Assembly (NCBI RefSeq): GCF_000002425.4
Contig: NC_037257.1
Span: forward strand, 6,975,768 to 7,039,767
Origin: Physcomitrium patens
Lineage: Eukaryota; Streptophyta; Bryopsida; Funariales; Funariaceae
Length of the DNA stretch: 64,000 bases
Direction: 5' to 3'
Numbering within the stretch: the first letter of the stretch is position 1; every line of letters starts with the position of its first letter. This document shows positions 37,642 through 50,399 of the stretch, piece after piece. The notes below the pieces were generated by a model. The model was given only the letters and a program-made list of their open reading frames with translations, ran no database searches and was not told the origin of the DNA. A program made the translations under genes and the position numbers.

Positions 37642-39150
37642 GGAGAACTAAGTTGAAGGTGTGTTGTCATTTGCTATAGTTCTCAGATTTGTATTTTCAT
37701 ACAAATAGTAATCTGTTGGCAGATTTTATGGAAATTGCGTGTGGCACTTTTGGGGTCACATATTGTACACACTCAAACAACATGAATATCCTTAAAAAAG
37801 AGGGTTAGATAGATGGTCCAAATCCTTGGGAAATGCATGTGACCCCCCTGCCCCCCACATTCAATATTGATGGTAATCCTTGACTTTGGAAACTCTAACT
37901 TAATGGTGGTTTGCCCAGCATGAGAACCTGCATGATCTGCAAAAGCGACATCAATAATTGGTTATTAATAGCAACATTTTAAATGAAAAGAAAGAGTTTG
38001 ACAAATTAAAAAAACCTTTTAATAAATTGAATTATGCAACTGAATATACATAACACACTGAAGTAAAAACTTAAAATATGATGTATTTAATAAAGAAAGT
38101 TTTAAAATACCATATACACACAGCTTTCTCCTTCTGAACAAATAAATGAATAAAAAATATTAGTAATTGGAACATTCAATTGTTTGTGACCTTAAACAAA
38201 CATCAAAAATAGTTAATTCAAACATTGTACAGTCAAAATTCAAAACCTTGAGAAACAACAATTACACCAAATGAGCATAATTGGATTTCTGATAAGTTAT
38301 TTTAACTCATATTAGCAATTTCAGGCATTTCTACACAGTAAGCATAGAAAAGAAAAGAAAAAAAGAGGTTTGTACACCATAAATGTCTGGTGTAAAACAG
38401 TTGTCATCAATAAGAATATTGATTTTAATTTTATTTTTTGACTCTAGAAAAGAATCACTGACATAATTCATACACTGGTATAAATGAATTGTGTTTAAAG
38501 TGTGAGTGATACTGTTGGAAATTATAATCATGAAATAAATCACAGACAGAGTTTAAAGTTAAACAAGATTGTTGTGAGGATGTCTTCTTACAAATTAAAC
38601 ACTACAATATAATGTTTGGAATATACATATACATAGTGCAACTAAGATGCAACAAGAGAACATTCACACAGCTGTCGAAAGTCTGTAAGAAAATGAAATA
38701 AATTATGATCTTTATTGATCTACTTGCTAATCAATAAAATGAGTTTTGGAATTGTGTGCATACACATAAGATAAAGAGTGGTTTAATGATCACTTCACAA
38801 AAACTTTGAATGGTAGTGAAAAATGAATTACACATTCACATACCAACAGATTACTATTATTGATATCACTCAACGTATATGCATATTTACACACATTTGT
38901 ATATACTTATACTGTGATCATATTAAACATGAATAGAAAATCTTGTACAAGACAAATTACGTCTTTGACCAGGATATTTGATTGTATAGATACCCACATT
39001 GCAAAAAAAATATTATAGTTTTAATTAGTTTGGTGGGGGATGTTCCACCTGCATGTGTATATTCATTTATTACTCCCATTGTACCTCACACCAACGCACC
39101 AATTACTTAAACTTACAAATTTTCTGGCATTGTGAATAGAGAACCTTCGA
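37041..39150. other. intergenic region, unassigned
   Basis: AT-rich, with less extreme composition at 37340-37560 and 37780-37920. A (TA)n(GA)n microsatellite lies at about 37602-37642. A 69-codon minus-strand frame at 37346-37555 has a protein-like composition but no recognised domain and no supporting neighbours. Nothing else can be supported. Confidence 0.5.
37602..37642. repeat. (TA)n(GA)n microsatellite
   Basis: TA units pass into GA units, about 40 bases. Confidence 0.85.
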
Positions 39151-39171
39151 AAACGGTTTTTTTTACGAATG

Positions 39172-39231
39172 AATTTGGATGGATGGTAAATGGACGTGAA
39201 TTTGGATATATATTCCACATCCATCCAAATT
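39172..39231. repeat. 14-bp perfect inverted repeat (hairpin potential)
   Basis: aatttggatggatg at 39172-39185 is the exact reverse complement of 39218-39231, with 32 bases between. The loop carries a further aatttgga. It sits exactly at the change from AT-rich to GC-rich DNA before the coiled-coil gene. Confidence 0.75.
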
Positions 39232-39239
39232 TGGCTGGG

Positions 39240-40404
39240 TAATTCACGGCATCAGTGGCGCCGGAAGCGCACACAAGTTGGGGGGCAGCATCTCGCCGCC
39301 GGTCAAGAAGCAAGACCCGGCCCAAGCTGCCGAGCCTCAGTAGTCAGAGGCATGGAGGAAGGGAGAGCCCCATTGGGCTAATAATACCCGATTCAGGTCC
39401 CGGTGCTCCCCCGGCTCGGGCCGAACCATGCTCTTGGTCCCACACAGCAGCCCCACCAGCCCGCCTCTTCCTGAGTCGCGAGAGCTGTGCATCGCTCAAT
39501 CGCCACATCCTGGCCGTCCAATTTTATCGTGCGGAAATTGAAAACCATTTCACGTCTACAGGTATGGTGAGAAAGGGCGGGATACGGCCCATTGTGAGGC
39601 GTTGGATTGGGTCGTCGTGCCAGGCTGGACTGGGGATCCGTGCCGTCGATGCGGTGGTAATGACGGAACGCAACAGGGGTAGGGCCCGAAGAACTCATTC
39701 AAGGCTGACATTCAGAATCCTTTGCTGTAGTTTGTAGCTTCATTGCTTGCTTGATTGATTGTTTGCCTGCGGGGAGGGATGATTGGATTCAGTGCTTCTA
39801 GTTTCCCCCCTATAATGGACTGTCTGTTCGTGGTCGCTGATGGTGGAAGTGGCACGGGCGATGGCGCCACACTGTCGTGTGGAGCGATGGGAAGTAGAAT
39901 GCGTCGCACATGCCATGCGGGGGTGGAAGCTTCTGCTCCTCGTGACGGCCGCTTCTAGAGCTTCAACCTTCTGCAGAAAGTCTGGTCTGCAGTGAGCTGG
40001 ATGGCGACGACCGCGCGAGTCCAGAGGGCTGTTGAAAGTCGTTGTCGGGCCTGGTTTCGGGCTGATCACGGTGGACGGATCCTTTCTTGACTGGTTAGGT
40101 GGCGTTGTGGACTTGGATGAGACCTGCTCGAGAATTGCACAGGTTTCATGCTAATTTGTGGTAAGCTCGGCAAGTTTGTCACAATTTGCTTTGAAATGAA
40201 CGCAGGCAAGAGGTTAGCATGGTCTCGTTATTAAAGCGAGCGATTCTTCCCTAGAGTTGTGATCAGCCTCTTCGGAGAGGCTGTGAAGTCTGCTCAGACC
40301 GAGAGTTAGCATTCTTCGGAAATTTTTCAACTTTCCAATTTTGTTTTCACGTTGTTGTTGAACGACATTTTCGTGGTTATCGATCTGCCTAACGATTTAC
40401 AGAT
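39240..40404 (+). promoter_or_regulatory. GC-rich promoter/leader region of the coiled-coil gene
   Basis: Gene-island composition with many CpG sites. Several frames are open on both strands without recognisable domains. It probably contains the transcription start and 5' UTR of the plus-strand gene that follows. Confidence 0.45.
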
Positions 40405-40783
40405 ATGTACCACGTGCGGCGTGTTCTTGTATCTTATGGTGTAGGAAGACCCGCTCACATTTTGCAACGCTGGAAAAGGTATTTTCCTTCCGCTTCAATT
40501 TGACTGGTTTAATCTGTTTAGTTGGCAGTGTAGATGTTCTAGTTCCACATGTTGAGACGATAATTGTTATTGCAACATGAATTATGAAACAGATTCCTTG
40601 AATTGTTACAGTTTCTCCAGGCGGTGTACTAATTGCGTGTCTAGCAATATCACAACACCGGGGTTTGTCGTTATTTCTGAATACTTGGATGCTTGTTTTT
40701 TGATGTCTGTAGATGTTTCTTTTGATAAATTTCCTGCTGAAGAATTTCTACACCCGAAATCTATCATCTCAGAAATTGCACAG
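40405..40783 (+). CDS. possible upstream coding exons of the coiled-coil gene (weak BRCT-like trace)
   Basis: Two candidate exons, 40405-40478 and 40612-40783, are bounded by AAAG|GTATTT, TTACAG|TTTC and CACAG|GTATTC sites. Their phases agree and give 82 open codons starting MYHVRRVLVSYG. They would splice in phase to an acceptor ending at 41283, from which the frame runs open into the main coiled-coil exon. The second exon contains FVVISEYLDACFLMSVDV, which resembles the Trp/Tyr-Leu-x-x-Cys helix end of BRCT domains. This is only a resemblance by eye. The alternative is non-coding leader exons. Confidence 0.35.
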
Positions 40784-41343
40784 GTATTCGTGATAGTTCA
40801 GAACACACTCGAAAGGTGATACGAAGGTTGGCTGGGAATTGGACGAATGAAAGAAAAGAAAAAAGAAAAAAAAAGCGCAGCGAAACGAGTTGTGGTCTCT
40901 TTAAAAAAAATTCTGTGACCGACTTTAGGCAGTAGAGCCTTGCACATGAGATGGAATTTTTTTATATGGTTGCTGTGTATAAACTCAAATTCGGGTATCG
41001 TTGCTGACAGTAGTTGGCCATGCATACTACTCGAGCATATTTTTTTTCTGTGGAAAGAGTAGCATGACTTGTGGTCCGTATAAGCGCTTGGACTTATCGT
41101 CTAAGTAGCTCACAAGCGCTTCAAGGGTAGCATTGATCAACTGGTATTTCTACCCGTTTATTCGATTTCATATGACTCTTCTGCTGCATCAGTGAACACG
41201 ACAATATGGAAGAGAATATGGTTTTTAACTGATTTTGCAGCGTGGTTCAGTATTGGGTACGACAAATTTTTGTTATCAAATAGGGCGTAAGACATTCTTG
41301 CTATAATTCTCAAGGCACAAGCATTTTCTGGTGTATACCAAGC

Positions 41344-44300
41344 ATGGAACACATGGACACTGACGACTTGATTGTGGAATTGCAAGCCTGTCCCAACTAT
41401 TCTGATTCCTACATGGGCCTTATACCCCGGCGGATGCATCTTATGTACAAGTACTTAGATCTAAAGGGAGAAGAACCTTGGCCGTTCTTGGAGGAGTACT
41501 TTGGTGTTGCATTGGCTTTTGCAGCACTTGGAGCGCTAATCCACAACACAAATAAGATGGACAATGAAATGAATACCATCGATCTTCACTCTCAGAGGGT
41601 GGCTCTCGAGTCCATGTTGTCAAAAACCATGGGCTGGTTGCACAAAATAGCACAGGATGCTCTGCATTTACAAGATAGATTTACAGCATCGGAAATAGCT
41701 AGGGACAGAGATAGTATTGCTTGGAAGGAAGAAAAGGCCGTTCTTGTGAAAAAAATTGAAAGTGCTGAATTAGAGGTTATCGAATTGAAGAAGAGGAGGG
41801 AAGAGGACTCGAGAGCGAATGAGAAGGTTGTGCGCATTTATGCCACCCAAGAGCAGACCTGGAAGAGTGAGAGAAAGAAGCTCCGTCATGAAATTGGTCT
41901 CCTACGGAAGGACCTGTTAAAGGCTGAAGTCGGTGAGCTGTGTGGATATAAATCCACTACGAGAGGTAACTGTTGCGAGATGTGTGATCAGATGGGAAAA
42001 CATTTAAAGGAGCTTCAAGCAGCACTTAGTGAAAAGCAGTCTCTTCTCGTGATTGCCGTGGAGGAAGCTCGTTCAGCAGATCAAAAACATAAGGACTTCT
42101 TAGACAGACTTGCTATTGCGGAGGGAGTTGAAGTTCAGTTGAGTCAGGAACTGGAGAAGGAGGTTGAAGTCTCCGTCAAGCGTCAGCTTCTCTTATCTAT
42201 GGTGGAAAAAAAGAAGGAAGAAGTTGAAGAGAGGTTCTCATGTTTACTTGAGGAGTTGAACACCACAAGAAAGTATTTAAGTACTTCTAATTCTGAAGTA
42301 GACAGGCTTCGGAGCGAGCTGGATGTCCTAAGGCAGGAGAATCAGTCTAAAGATGCCGAAATCAATAGAATGATGGAATTGGCACGGATTACATCAGAAG
42401 AGATGAAGGATCTTGCTAAAAAGTTTGAGCAGATCCTGAAAGAGAAAGAGATTGCTGAAATAGAAATAGATTATTGGAGAAGGCTTGCAGATGACACAGG
42501 TGCGAAGCTGCGACCCATCGCGCACAAGGAGGAGACTCATTGGCATGAAATGAAATCTTACGGGCCACCGATGAAATCTGACGAGCAACTTCGAGCCACC
42601 GATGAAAGATTGTCAGCTCTGAGGTCAAAACCATTAGCGATGAAATCGGGAACTACTAACTCAAAGTCCCTATCTCAACAGATGGAGTTTGAAGCATCAG
42701 CTAATAATCTGAACTGTAACGCTCTGGCTTTGTGCGACGAAATAAAAACTGTACAAAACCCCATATTTGACTTTGAAAGGTTCGATCACACTACGCATCA
42801 ACAAATATTGAAGGAATTGCAGCTGGAGCTCGACGAAGCTAAGTAAGGCAAACGTTTGCTCATCTCTGGTGTAATTTCTGATGAAGAGTCGATGCATACC
42901 ACATTGCTCAATCAATAACGGACTGTTCTGTAATGCTGTCGCTGAATGCAAATCGATAGAAAGTCATTTAATCGAAGTGAATGAACACAAGATTCAGAGT
43001 AGGTCACCTCGTGTTTGCGAAGCCTCTTTTGGAGGGGACACAGCTCTCTTGATTGAATAAGCTCATTATTTCGTTTTAGTTCATAAGGGTACCTAGTATG
43101 TAAAGGGCAGCTCCGTCGGCTCTTCTGTTTTATATCAATTTCACGATTTTAATGTAAGAATGTCCCCGTTATTGTTTTTGAAGGGAGAAGCTAAGGGTTC
43201 AGGATCTTGAACACAAAGCCATGCTTATAAAACTCACTGAAAAAGGAGAGACCGAGCTACAACAAAAGGACTTACAACTTGCTACCGTGGAGGCGAAATT
43301 ATGCCAAGTCTTGTTACAATTGGACAAAATGAAGCGAAATGAAGTTCAAGTTTCTTCTGAACAAAGCGAAGAAAAGGTATTTGTTCATTCTCTTCAGTCT
43401 CTGCAAATGTTTTTGAGGAACTTATGTGATAAGTCAGCTCTAAATTCGGCATCTACGATATCAACAAATGTGAGGATGAAATGCTGCCATTGCAATTATG
43501 TACTTTCGAAGTAATGAAAAATCGAAAAATGATCTGAATATTGTGCAATAGCTAATTTATTTTCATAATTTTTTCGTAGATTTTTTTGCAATACATCAAT
43601 GAGGATGATCAGGAAGTACTGCCTGTAAGCACCAAGAAAGAGACTGAAAAAAATATACCTGCAAGCGAGACAATTGAAGATTCAATGCAAATTGATCAGG
43701 AAGATGAGGGGGAACTTGGTTTCGAAGTGCTCCTTCATCAGGGGAATTTAGATCTGGAGAGAGCCTCAAATACTCAAGAAAATAATAGCGCTGATGTGGT
43801 TCAATGTCACAACGCTTCAAGACTGGAACGAGTTTGCAGCTTCTCATACGCATTAGATCCTTGCTCATCGCCTAACAAGGACGATATTGTCGAAAAACCG
43901 CTTAAAATAACTGAGTTTGACATGGGCTTCACTTTCTCTACAACAGTCCAAATTTTGAAAGTCGAGGATAATCCAGCATTGTCTCAAAACCTCTCAAGGT
44001 CTCGCAGCTCTGTTAAAAGAAAACGAGAAACCATACCCAGAACAAATGATAGCTCTGAAGAAGAATCGGATAGCGCAGTTTCATATGAGGATATTGATGA
44101 TGCTGTGATTCCGGTAAGAGCACGGAGGAATCCCAAGGACGACTTCGTTGCTGGGTGGATTGATTTGAGTATAAGCAGCTCCTGTCTCGTCTGTGATACT
44201 AGACAGAAAAAACAAGCATTTTGCAGAAGTACCAAGGAACTTCAAAACTTATGATGCAGATTTCATCTAGTTGTGAAGTGATCAATATAATTTTTAAAAC

Positions 44301-46141
44301 TTGATGTGTGATGCAGATTCCTATGAACGGTACACAACCGCTTGATGAAGACCTATTCAATGCTTTGGGGCATCATTCTCGAAATTCTTTATCAACTCTT
44401 AGAGCAGGATCACATGATCCTACATCTCCAGTCTTCGCAGGAGGCAGAATGGAAAGGTTAGCTATGCAGTTGTGGAGGTTTTTGTTGCTGTTTTACACCC
44501 CAATTTTAGAAAAATTGTTTTTCGTGAAGGAACTCTAGGAACCTAAAGTACAATGTTTATACTTCTTCTTTTTTCATTCTTTTCTTCTCGTTTTTTTCTT
44601 AGGATAGTAATAATAAAAATAATGATAATTTGAAAAATTAAACTAAACTCACATATTCGAACATTGCATATACTCTCAAGATTGAATGTTTCTGCACAGG
44701 ATATTTCTCTCTGATCATTGTGTGTCCTGTTCGAAGAAAATCGGCTCAATGCTTAAATGAAAGAAAAAATGTGGATTCTAAGAACTTTCCATACCATTAT
44801 AATCCGATTGAGCTTTAAGCTTGTTCTTACAGAACTGTTATACATACCAGGGAGGACATCGAAATTTTGGGCCTGGCATTGGAAGTACGGAGGATAGATC
44901 AGCAACTTGCAGAGATGGAGAAAGCTGGAGGTGTTGAATCGTCGGAGATTATTCAATTTAGAATTCCAACAGCTATGGTGGACTCGAGTCTCAGCAAGCA
45001 ACCTAGGCGATCCGCAGGGTTGGTAGAGAGGGTTAACCGACTCGCGAAGCATATGGTAAGAAACTGTTTGACATGCTCATGAGCAGATAAGATGAAAATC
45101 GCATTTATTGATGTAAATTTTAAGTCTACCTTGGAATGCTGGGTGATGGTTCGTGAATTCTTAAAGTAAAATCGTATCCGATACCATGCCTGGCTGCCAC
45201 ACTGTAAGCTTGTTTGAAATTGTACTTGATAATTTTCATGTAAAAAATTCTCACTGGAGTTGAGATTCACTTTCATGCACATGCTGTTGATTTTCACTAT
45301 CATCCTTGTCGTGACATTCTAGTGATGTGTTCTTCTAAATGTGCAGGGCTTCACAAGCCCAGTGCCAATTGCTGTAATCAATTCATTCGAAGATGTGAAT
45401 CGAATTTGCATACAGGGTGCCGCAGAATCAAAACAGGATTCAAGATCGAGTCCTCAACCATCCGAAAATCCCCCAATCAATTACTTAACCACTCTCCAGC
45501 GGAGGGCGGAGATAGTTAGCGAAAAGCTTGTAGCAATTCGAAACAAACTTCTGAAGTGCAGTTCTTCTGGTTCGTCATTGTTTCCGACACACCAGTTGAT
45601 GGATAATGTTCAAGCTCACCTGCTTCAGGTTCAGACAGCATTACGTGCCAGATTGACTACGATCACCATGGACCCAGCTCACTCCATTTCTGCTAATCAA
45701 CTAGCTCAAGTGAGTCAAGCACGATTTTTTCTTGAATTCGACCAGTTTGTTTCTTGCAGTGCCATCGATTTCATAAATTTGTAAATCCCGCCGCAATTTC
45801 TGGGTTATGTTCGACAGAATATTACTGTAATGCCAAAAAACCTCTCCAGAATTGCTGAAGGTGCTGGACAGGATGTAGTATGCAGATGACTACTACAAAA
45901 AATTGGAAAATATTTTCAAGGTCGCATTCATTCTGGAAGTCTGTCTTGATCTCCCACTATCTAAACTGATGGCATGGTGTTCTGTTAATTTCAGGTGCAT
46001 CCAATGGCCATCACTATGGAGGAGCATAAAAGTAGGCGCACATTTGGAAGAGAACCGAAACATAGATCTTCAAAGTACCATCTCTATGCACAAGCTCTGC
46101 TCGGTTACTCTATTTTGTACTCTGTTTCGCAATGGCGATAA
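41344..46141 (+). CDS. Large coiled-coil protein, function unknown
   Basis: Eight exons in consistent phase: 41344-42842, 43184-43376, 43580-44113, 44317-44456, 44833-45055, 45347-45709, 45818-45877 and 45995-46141; 1052 residues from this ATG. Residues ~1-90 are non-coiled and include a hydrophobic helix (FGVALAFAALGALI, about 56-69). Residues ~95-400 form a long heptad coiled coil rich in Glu, Lys and Leu. Two short Glu/Gln-rich helices follow across the exon 1-2 junction, then an acidic Ser-rich linker with a basic SRSSVKRKRE patch that could be a nuclear localisation signal. The C-terminal third contains further helices (for example LALEVRRIDQQLAEMEK and LTTLQRRAEIVSEKL). The last two exons are short and less certain; without them the frame would stop at 45889. 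I do not recognise the family. The structure suggests a scaffold, cytoskeletal or nuclear role, which is inference. A start further upstream is possible. Confidence 0.75.
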
Positions 46142-47630
46142 CATTACCATTTGTTTCCAAAAGTTCAACAAAAGTACCATCTCTAAAACCTTAGCTTTTG
46201 AGCTCAGTGATATTCTGTCCATTTAGCCATGTAACTTCAGGAATAACTGGCTCCGTCTGCTATAAAAACAAGTCGCATTATTGGTTGACTGAAATGATTG
46301 TGTCATGGTTCTTCACGTGGTGGCAAAATTATTGTGACATCACTTCTCACTGCAATTATGATTCAATGTTAGATGCAGACTGGATGCGGAGATTTATCAC
46401 CCGACGCGGAAGGCCAAAACACAATCTTTCCTGCGAAAGTTGGTCATGCATCTGCATTAATACTACATCATTAGCTGGCGAGAATGACGTTGTACCAAGC
46501 TTACTTGAAAATAAAATGCGGCATTAAGTTGCATAAATTTCAAGCAACTACAGATTAGCACTCGACTTCATTTGGACATGAAGAAACCATTGATTATGCC
46601 GCGAACCGAATCGGAACACATGGTCTGGTTCAATGAGTTGTACAATTTCAGATGAAAACCGGATTTCATGACGCTAGAGTATAAAAGACCTGCAGAGGGC
46701 ATATGTGACATGGTGGCCATCTGTATCTCGACGACAGGATACACATGCAGCTATAATGCTTTTCCCAATGCAACATGGTGTTAGAAATCTGTTCCTACAC
46801 ATCTAACTGCGAGTAACTATTCCTACGGAGATTATGACTAGACAGGAACTCGTATGCAGTGTTTATTTTCAACACTATTCAACCAGTCCTGATCAGCAAT
46901 CTCCGTGTGCATGGAAATAGTAATCCCATCGAAAGTACTTTATTCTCAGTATTGAAGCCAGTAGCCCACATATTTGTCGAGGCTGTTATTTGGCTACATT
47001 TATTGTTGAAGTGGTTCAATACCAATGATTCCAAAAATCAATGACGACCTCAGGAGATGAAAAGTGCGTCAAGTTGGTTCCTATCTGCAAATGTAAGTGT
47101 CGTTCCTTAATCAAGTAACTAAGTGAGTAGCAAGAGGACCGTATGTTCCTTCCCTCAAAGCTCTTTTTCCTCGGTTTCATAATATTTAAATAAAATTTCT
47201 TCGCTACGTGCTCTATGCTGGTTGCATATCTGAGCTATTTCTTTTGCACGTCAAGTGGTTGTCAGAGTTCAGATTAAGAACCTATTATTGATCCATTCAG
47301 ATCTTGGGATTACTTGATGTGTGCAACGTCGTATCATGTTTTAGAATAGGGAGGCGGATATTCTATTTTAAAACTTGGTCTCATTATGTTGCAGGAGTGA
47401 AGTGGAATTGAATGTTCGTACTCACTGCAACCTTTCCATCTCCTCATTCTCATAATGCAAAAGCAACAGAATTAAAGTTGGGGTATAAGTTTGTTCTTGC
47501 AATGGCACATGTAAATGTTTTCTGTATGGTATTCATTTCTCTCTTATTCTATGGTCAAATATTGCAATTACAGCAACTGAATAGAGAACATATGTTGTTT
47601 AATAAATTATAAACCTAAAAAATATGTTTT
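46142..47630 (+). other. 3' flank of the coiled-coil gene
   Basis: Moderate composition to about 47600, probably 3' UTR and trailing gene island. Open frames at 46198-46527 and 47412-47612 are unrecognised. No second gene can be supported. Confidence 0.45.
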
Positions 47631-48509
47631 AACCACTTGTATAAAAATGCCAAAAGATAAATGAGGAGAAAAATAAATCTAAATAAATTGTAGATATAAG
47701 ATTTGGTTTCTTAGTGAAAATAACATATTGTCAAAGTATAAAAATTTAATTAATTATTTGATTTTTCATTTTAAAAATTATAATATATAATTGCAAATCA
47801 AAAAAATTTGATGCTTTTATAAAAAATCCAATATATTCTAGACTAGTATTGTAATACAGAAAAATAGATTAAGTAATTTATATAATATTCTTCTTTTTAT
47901 TATTTTGGCAATAAAAATATTTATTATTAAGCTACTCTCTTTGTAAATTAGTCCAAATTCCAGTATCCAAATTTTGTAGCTTATATTTCATACATAACTC
48001 ATAAATGTATCACCAATATTATATTAGTTTTAACCTACCAAAAACAAGAGATTAAAATGATATAAACACCAAAAATCTCCAACTTATTGTAATCTTCATA
48101 TTTAGGATTTAAAATGTAACTTGTGTACCACTTTTTTCATATTTTATATTTTTTAAGTACACAATCTGTATATAAATGTATGTATATATATATATATATA
48201 TATAGAATTCAGAATCGGAATTACTTAGTAAATTTATCTTATTTACGATTAGTTTTTATTTTTTATACTTTTTTTTCTTGTTGCTGTTATCTTCAGTTTT
48301 ATGATAATATTAATTTGTTTTATTTCTATGTGTTAAAAAAAATCCGAAAGTAATATATAGACTATAAGTGTCAATTTAAATGTGGTTACAAAATATTATT
48401 CACTTTATAGTATCTGTATGATATTGCAAATTGCATATTATATGTTATTTATATAAGCATATTAACTTATAGATTAGTTTAGCCTTTAAAAGTGTTTTTA
48501 AATTTTCAC

Positions 48510-48547
<38 letters not shown>

Positions 48548-49157
48548 TATATTCATCTTCACAATACTTGTTAAAGCAACAAAACCATCACAAATAAGAT
48601 TAGCTTTAGTATCACAAAAAATACAAGAAAATACATATATTATAATGAAGCCCTCACTGAACTATTTATGGTTTTAACACAAATTAAAATTAAAAAATTA
48701 TTTGTTTTTCTTTTATAAAGAGTAGATATAAGTGATATAGGATTAGTGAAGCTAACATCTTAAATTATACCAGAGATACAATATAAGTTATATTTTTGTT
48801 GACAAAAAAAACCATATAGAAGGGTTTAAATATGAGTTAGATAAATAAAAATTTAATTTAGAGTACACAAATCAATACACCTTAGTTTATTAATTAAGTA
48901 GAATTTTGTAAACCATCATTTAATACTATAGATTTAGATAACTAATACATTACTAAAAAAAGTCAAAGTAATAAAAAAATTAGCTGAATTTACATCATGT
49001 AAATTATGGTTATATTAAGATAACATTTTTTTTCTTAAATTAATTGATTTATAAAGATTTAAAATTTATCAGATTGAAAATCCATAAAAAGAATAAAACT
49101 ATGTCTTACAAATGATAAAAATAAGAATTGGATAATTTCTTAAAAACTTTCTTTGAT

Positions 49158-49192
<35 letters not shown>

Positions 49193-50390
49193 ATATAGAT
49201 AATTATTTAATTAAAAATAAAATCATCCATAATTATGAATTAAAAAATTAAAGTATAAAGCTTTGAATTAATGTATTTTTTAAATGCTATAGAGTATATA
49301 ATCTATTTCACTATGTAGAGACCTCATTTTCTTTGCATGGATATCCTCTTGTGCTATGTATATCTATATACACATAGTTAAATTATTAATTTAACTAAAA
49401 CTTTAGGATAAATTTGTAATAAAGTATTTAAGTACAATGACTTATGGTATTTTTAAATTTAAAATAAATCAAAATAAATTTCATTCAATTCCTTTATTCA
49501 TCTTAAAAAAGCTTTATTTTATTTTATTTGGAGAATATTTTATTATATTGTAACAATAATGTTTTATAAAATAAAAAATAAAATAATGGTAGATTATATA
49601 TATATAGAACGTTTAATATCTTGAAAATGTATAAAAGATTCTTAGAATACTTTAGAATTAACTATAGGATTAAAATAATAATATTAAGGTTAATTAATGT
49701 GATTTTTGTAAGAATCTTATTAAGAATTCATAGAAGACATTTAAGAAAATAATAATTAGCATAAAAAAATCATACCTTCTAATTATGAAACTTGTAGTTT
49801 ATAATTAAAATATCACCAAAAAATATATGTTAATTATAAAAATATATATTTTTTAAGTTTTTATAATTATTTTTAAAATAATATAAAAAAATAAAAAAAA
49901 TCTTATTGCAAAGGTCTTTTGTATTATTATAAAGATTTACTATAAAGACATCATCTTTTTAATAATACTATAATTTAAATATTTATTTTAAAATTATATG
50001 TAATTAAATTATTTTATATTATGATCATCTAATCATTTATTTTTAAATTTATAGGTATATAATAAATCAAAAATTATTTTATCTAATACTTAAATTAAAT
50101 TATTTTAGAAAATAATATTAATTTTGATAGCACAATAATTTTATTAATATAAAAAATGATATAATATAATTAATGATATCTTTAAAATTAAAATCATATA
50201 ATTTTATATTTATCACAATTGAAATATATCTAATAAATTAATTAATTTAGATTAAATATATAGCATTCAAAAACTTAAAATTCAAAGAACTAGATAGGAA
50301 AGCACTATTTCTAAAACTAAATTATATATTTTTTGAGAGTTAATATTGAATCAAGCATATAATATAATTCTATAATAAAAATATTATAAA
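47631..50390. other. AT-rich desert
   Basis: No gene seen. (TA)n runs occur at about 48181-48204, 48508-48545 and 49160-49190. It ends where the second Gypsy fossil becomes recognisable. Confidence 0.6.
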
Positions 50391-50399
50391 TTCCATATT

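Noticed and set aside
46198-46527. An open frame containing FITRRGRPKH, which recalls integrase segments of some LTR elements.
   Set aside because: A single short motif in one frame with no reverse transcriptase, LTR or other part nearby; the family it recalls (BEL/Pao) is not known from plants. Most likely chance in the 3' flank of the coiled-coil gene.
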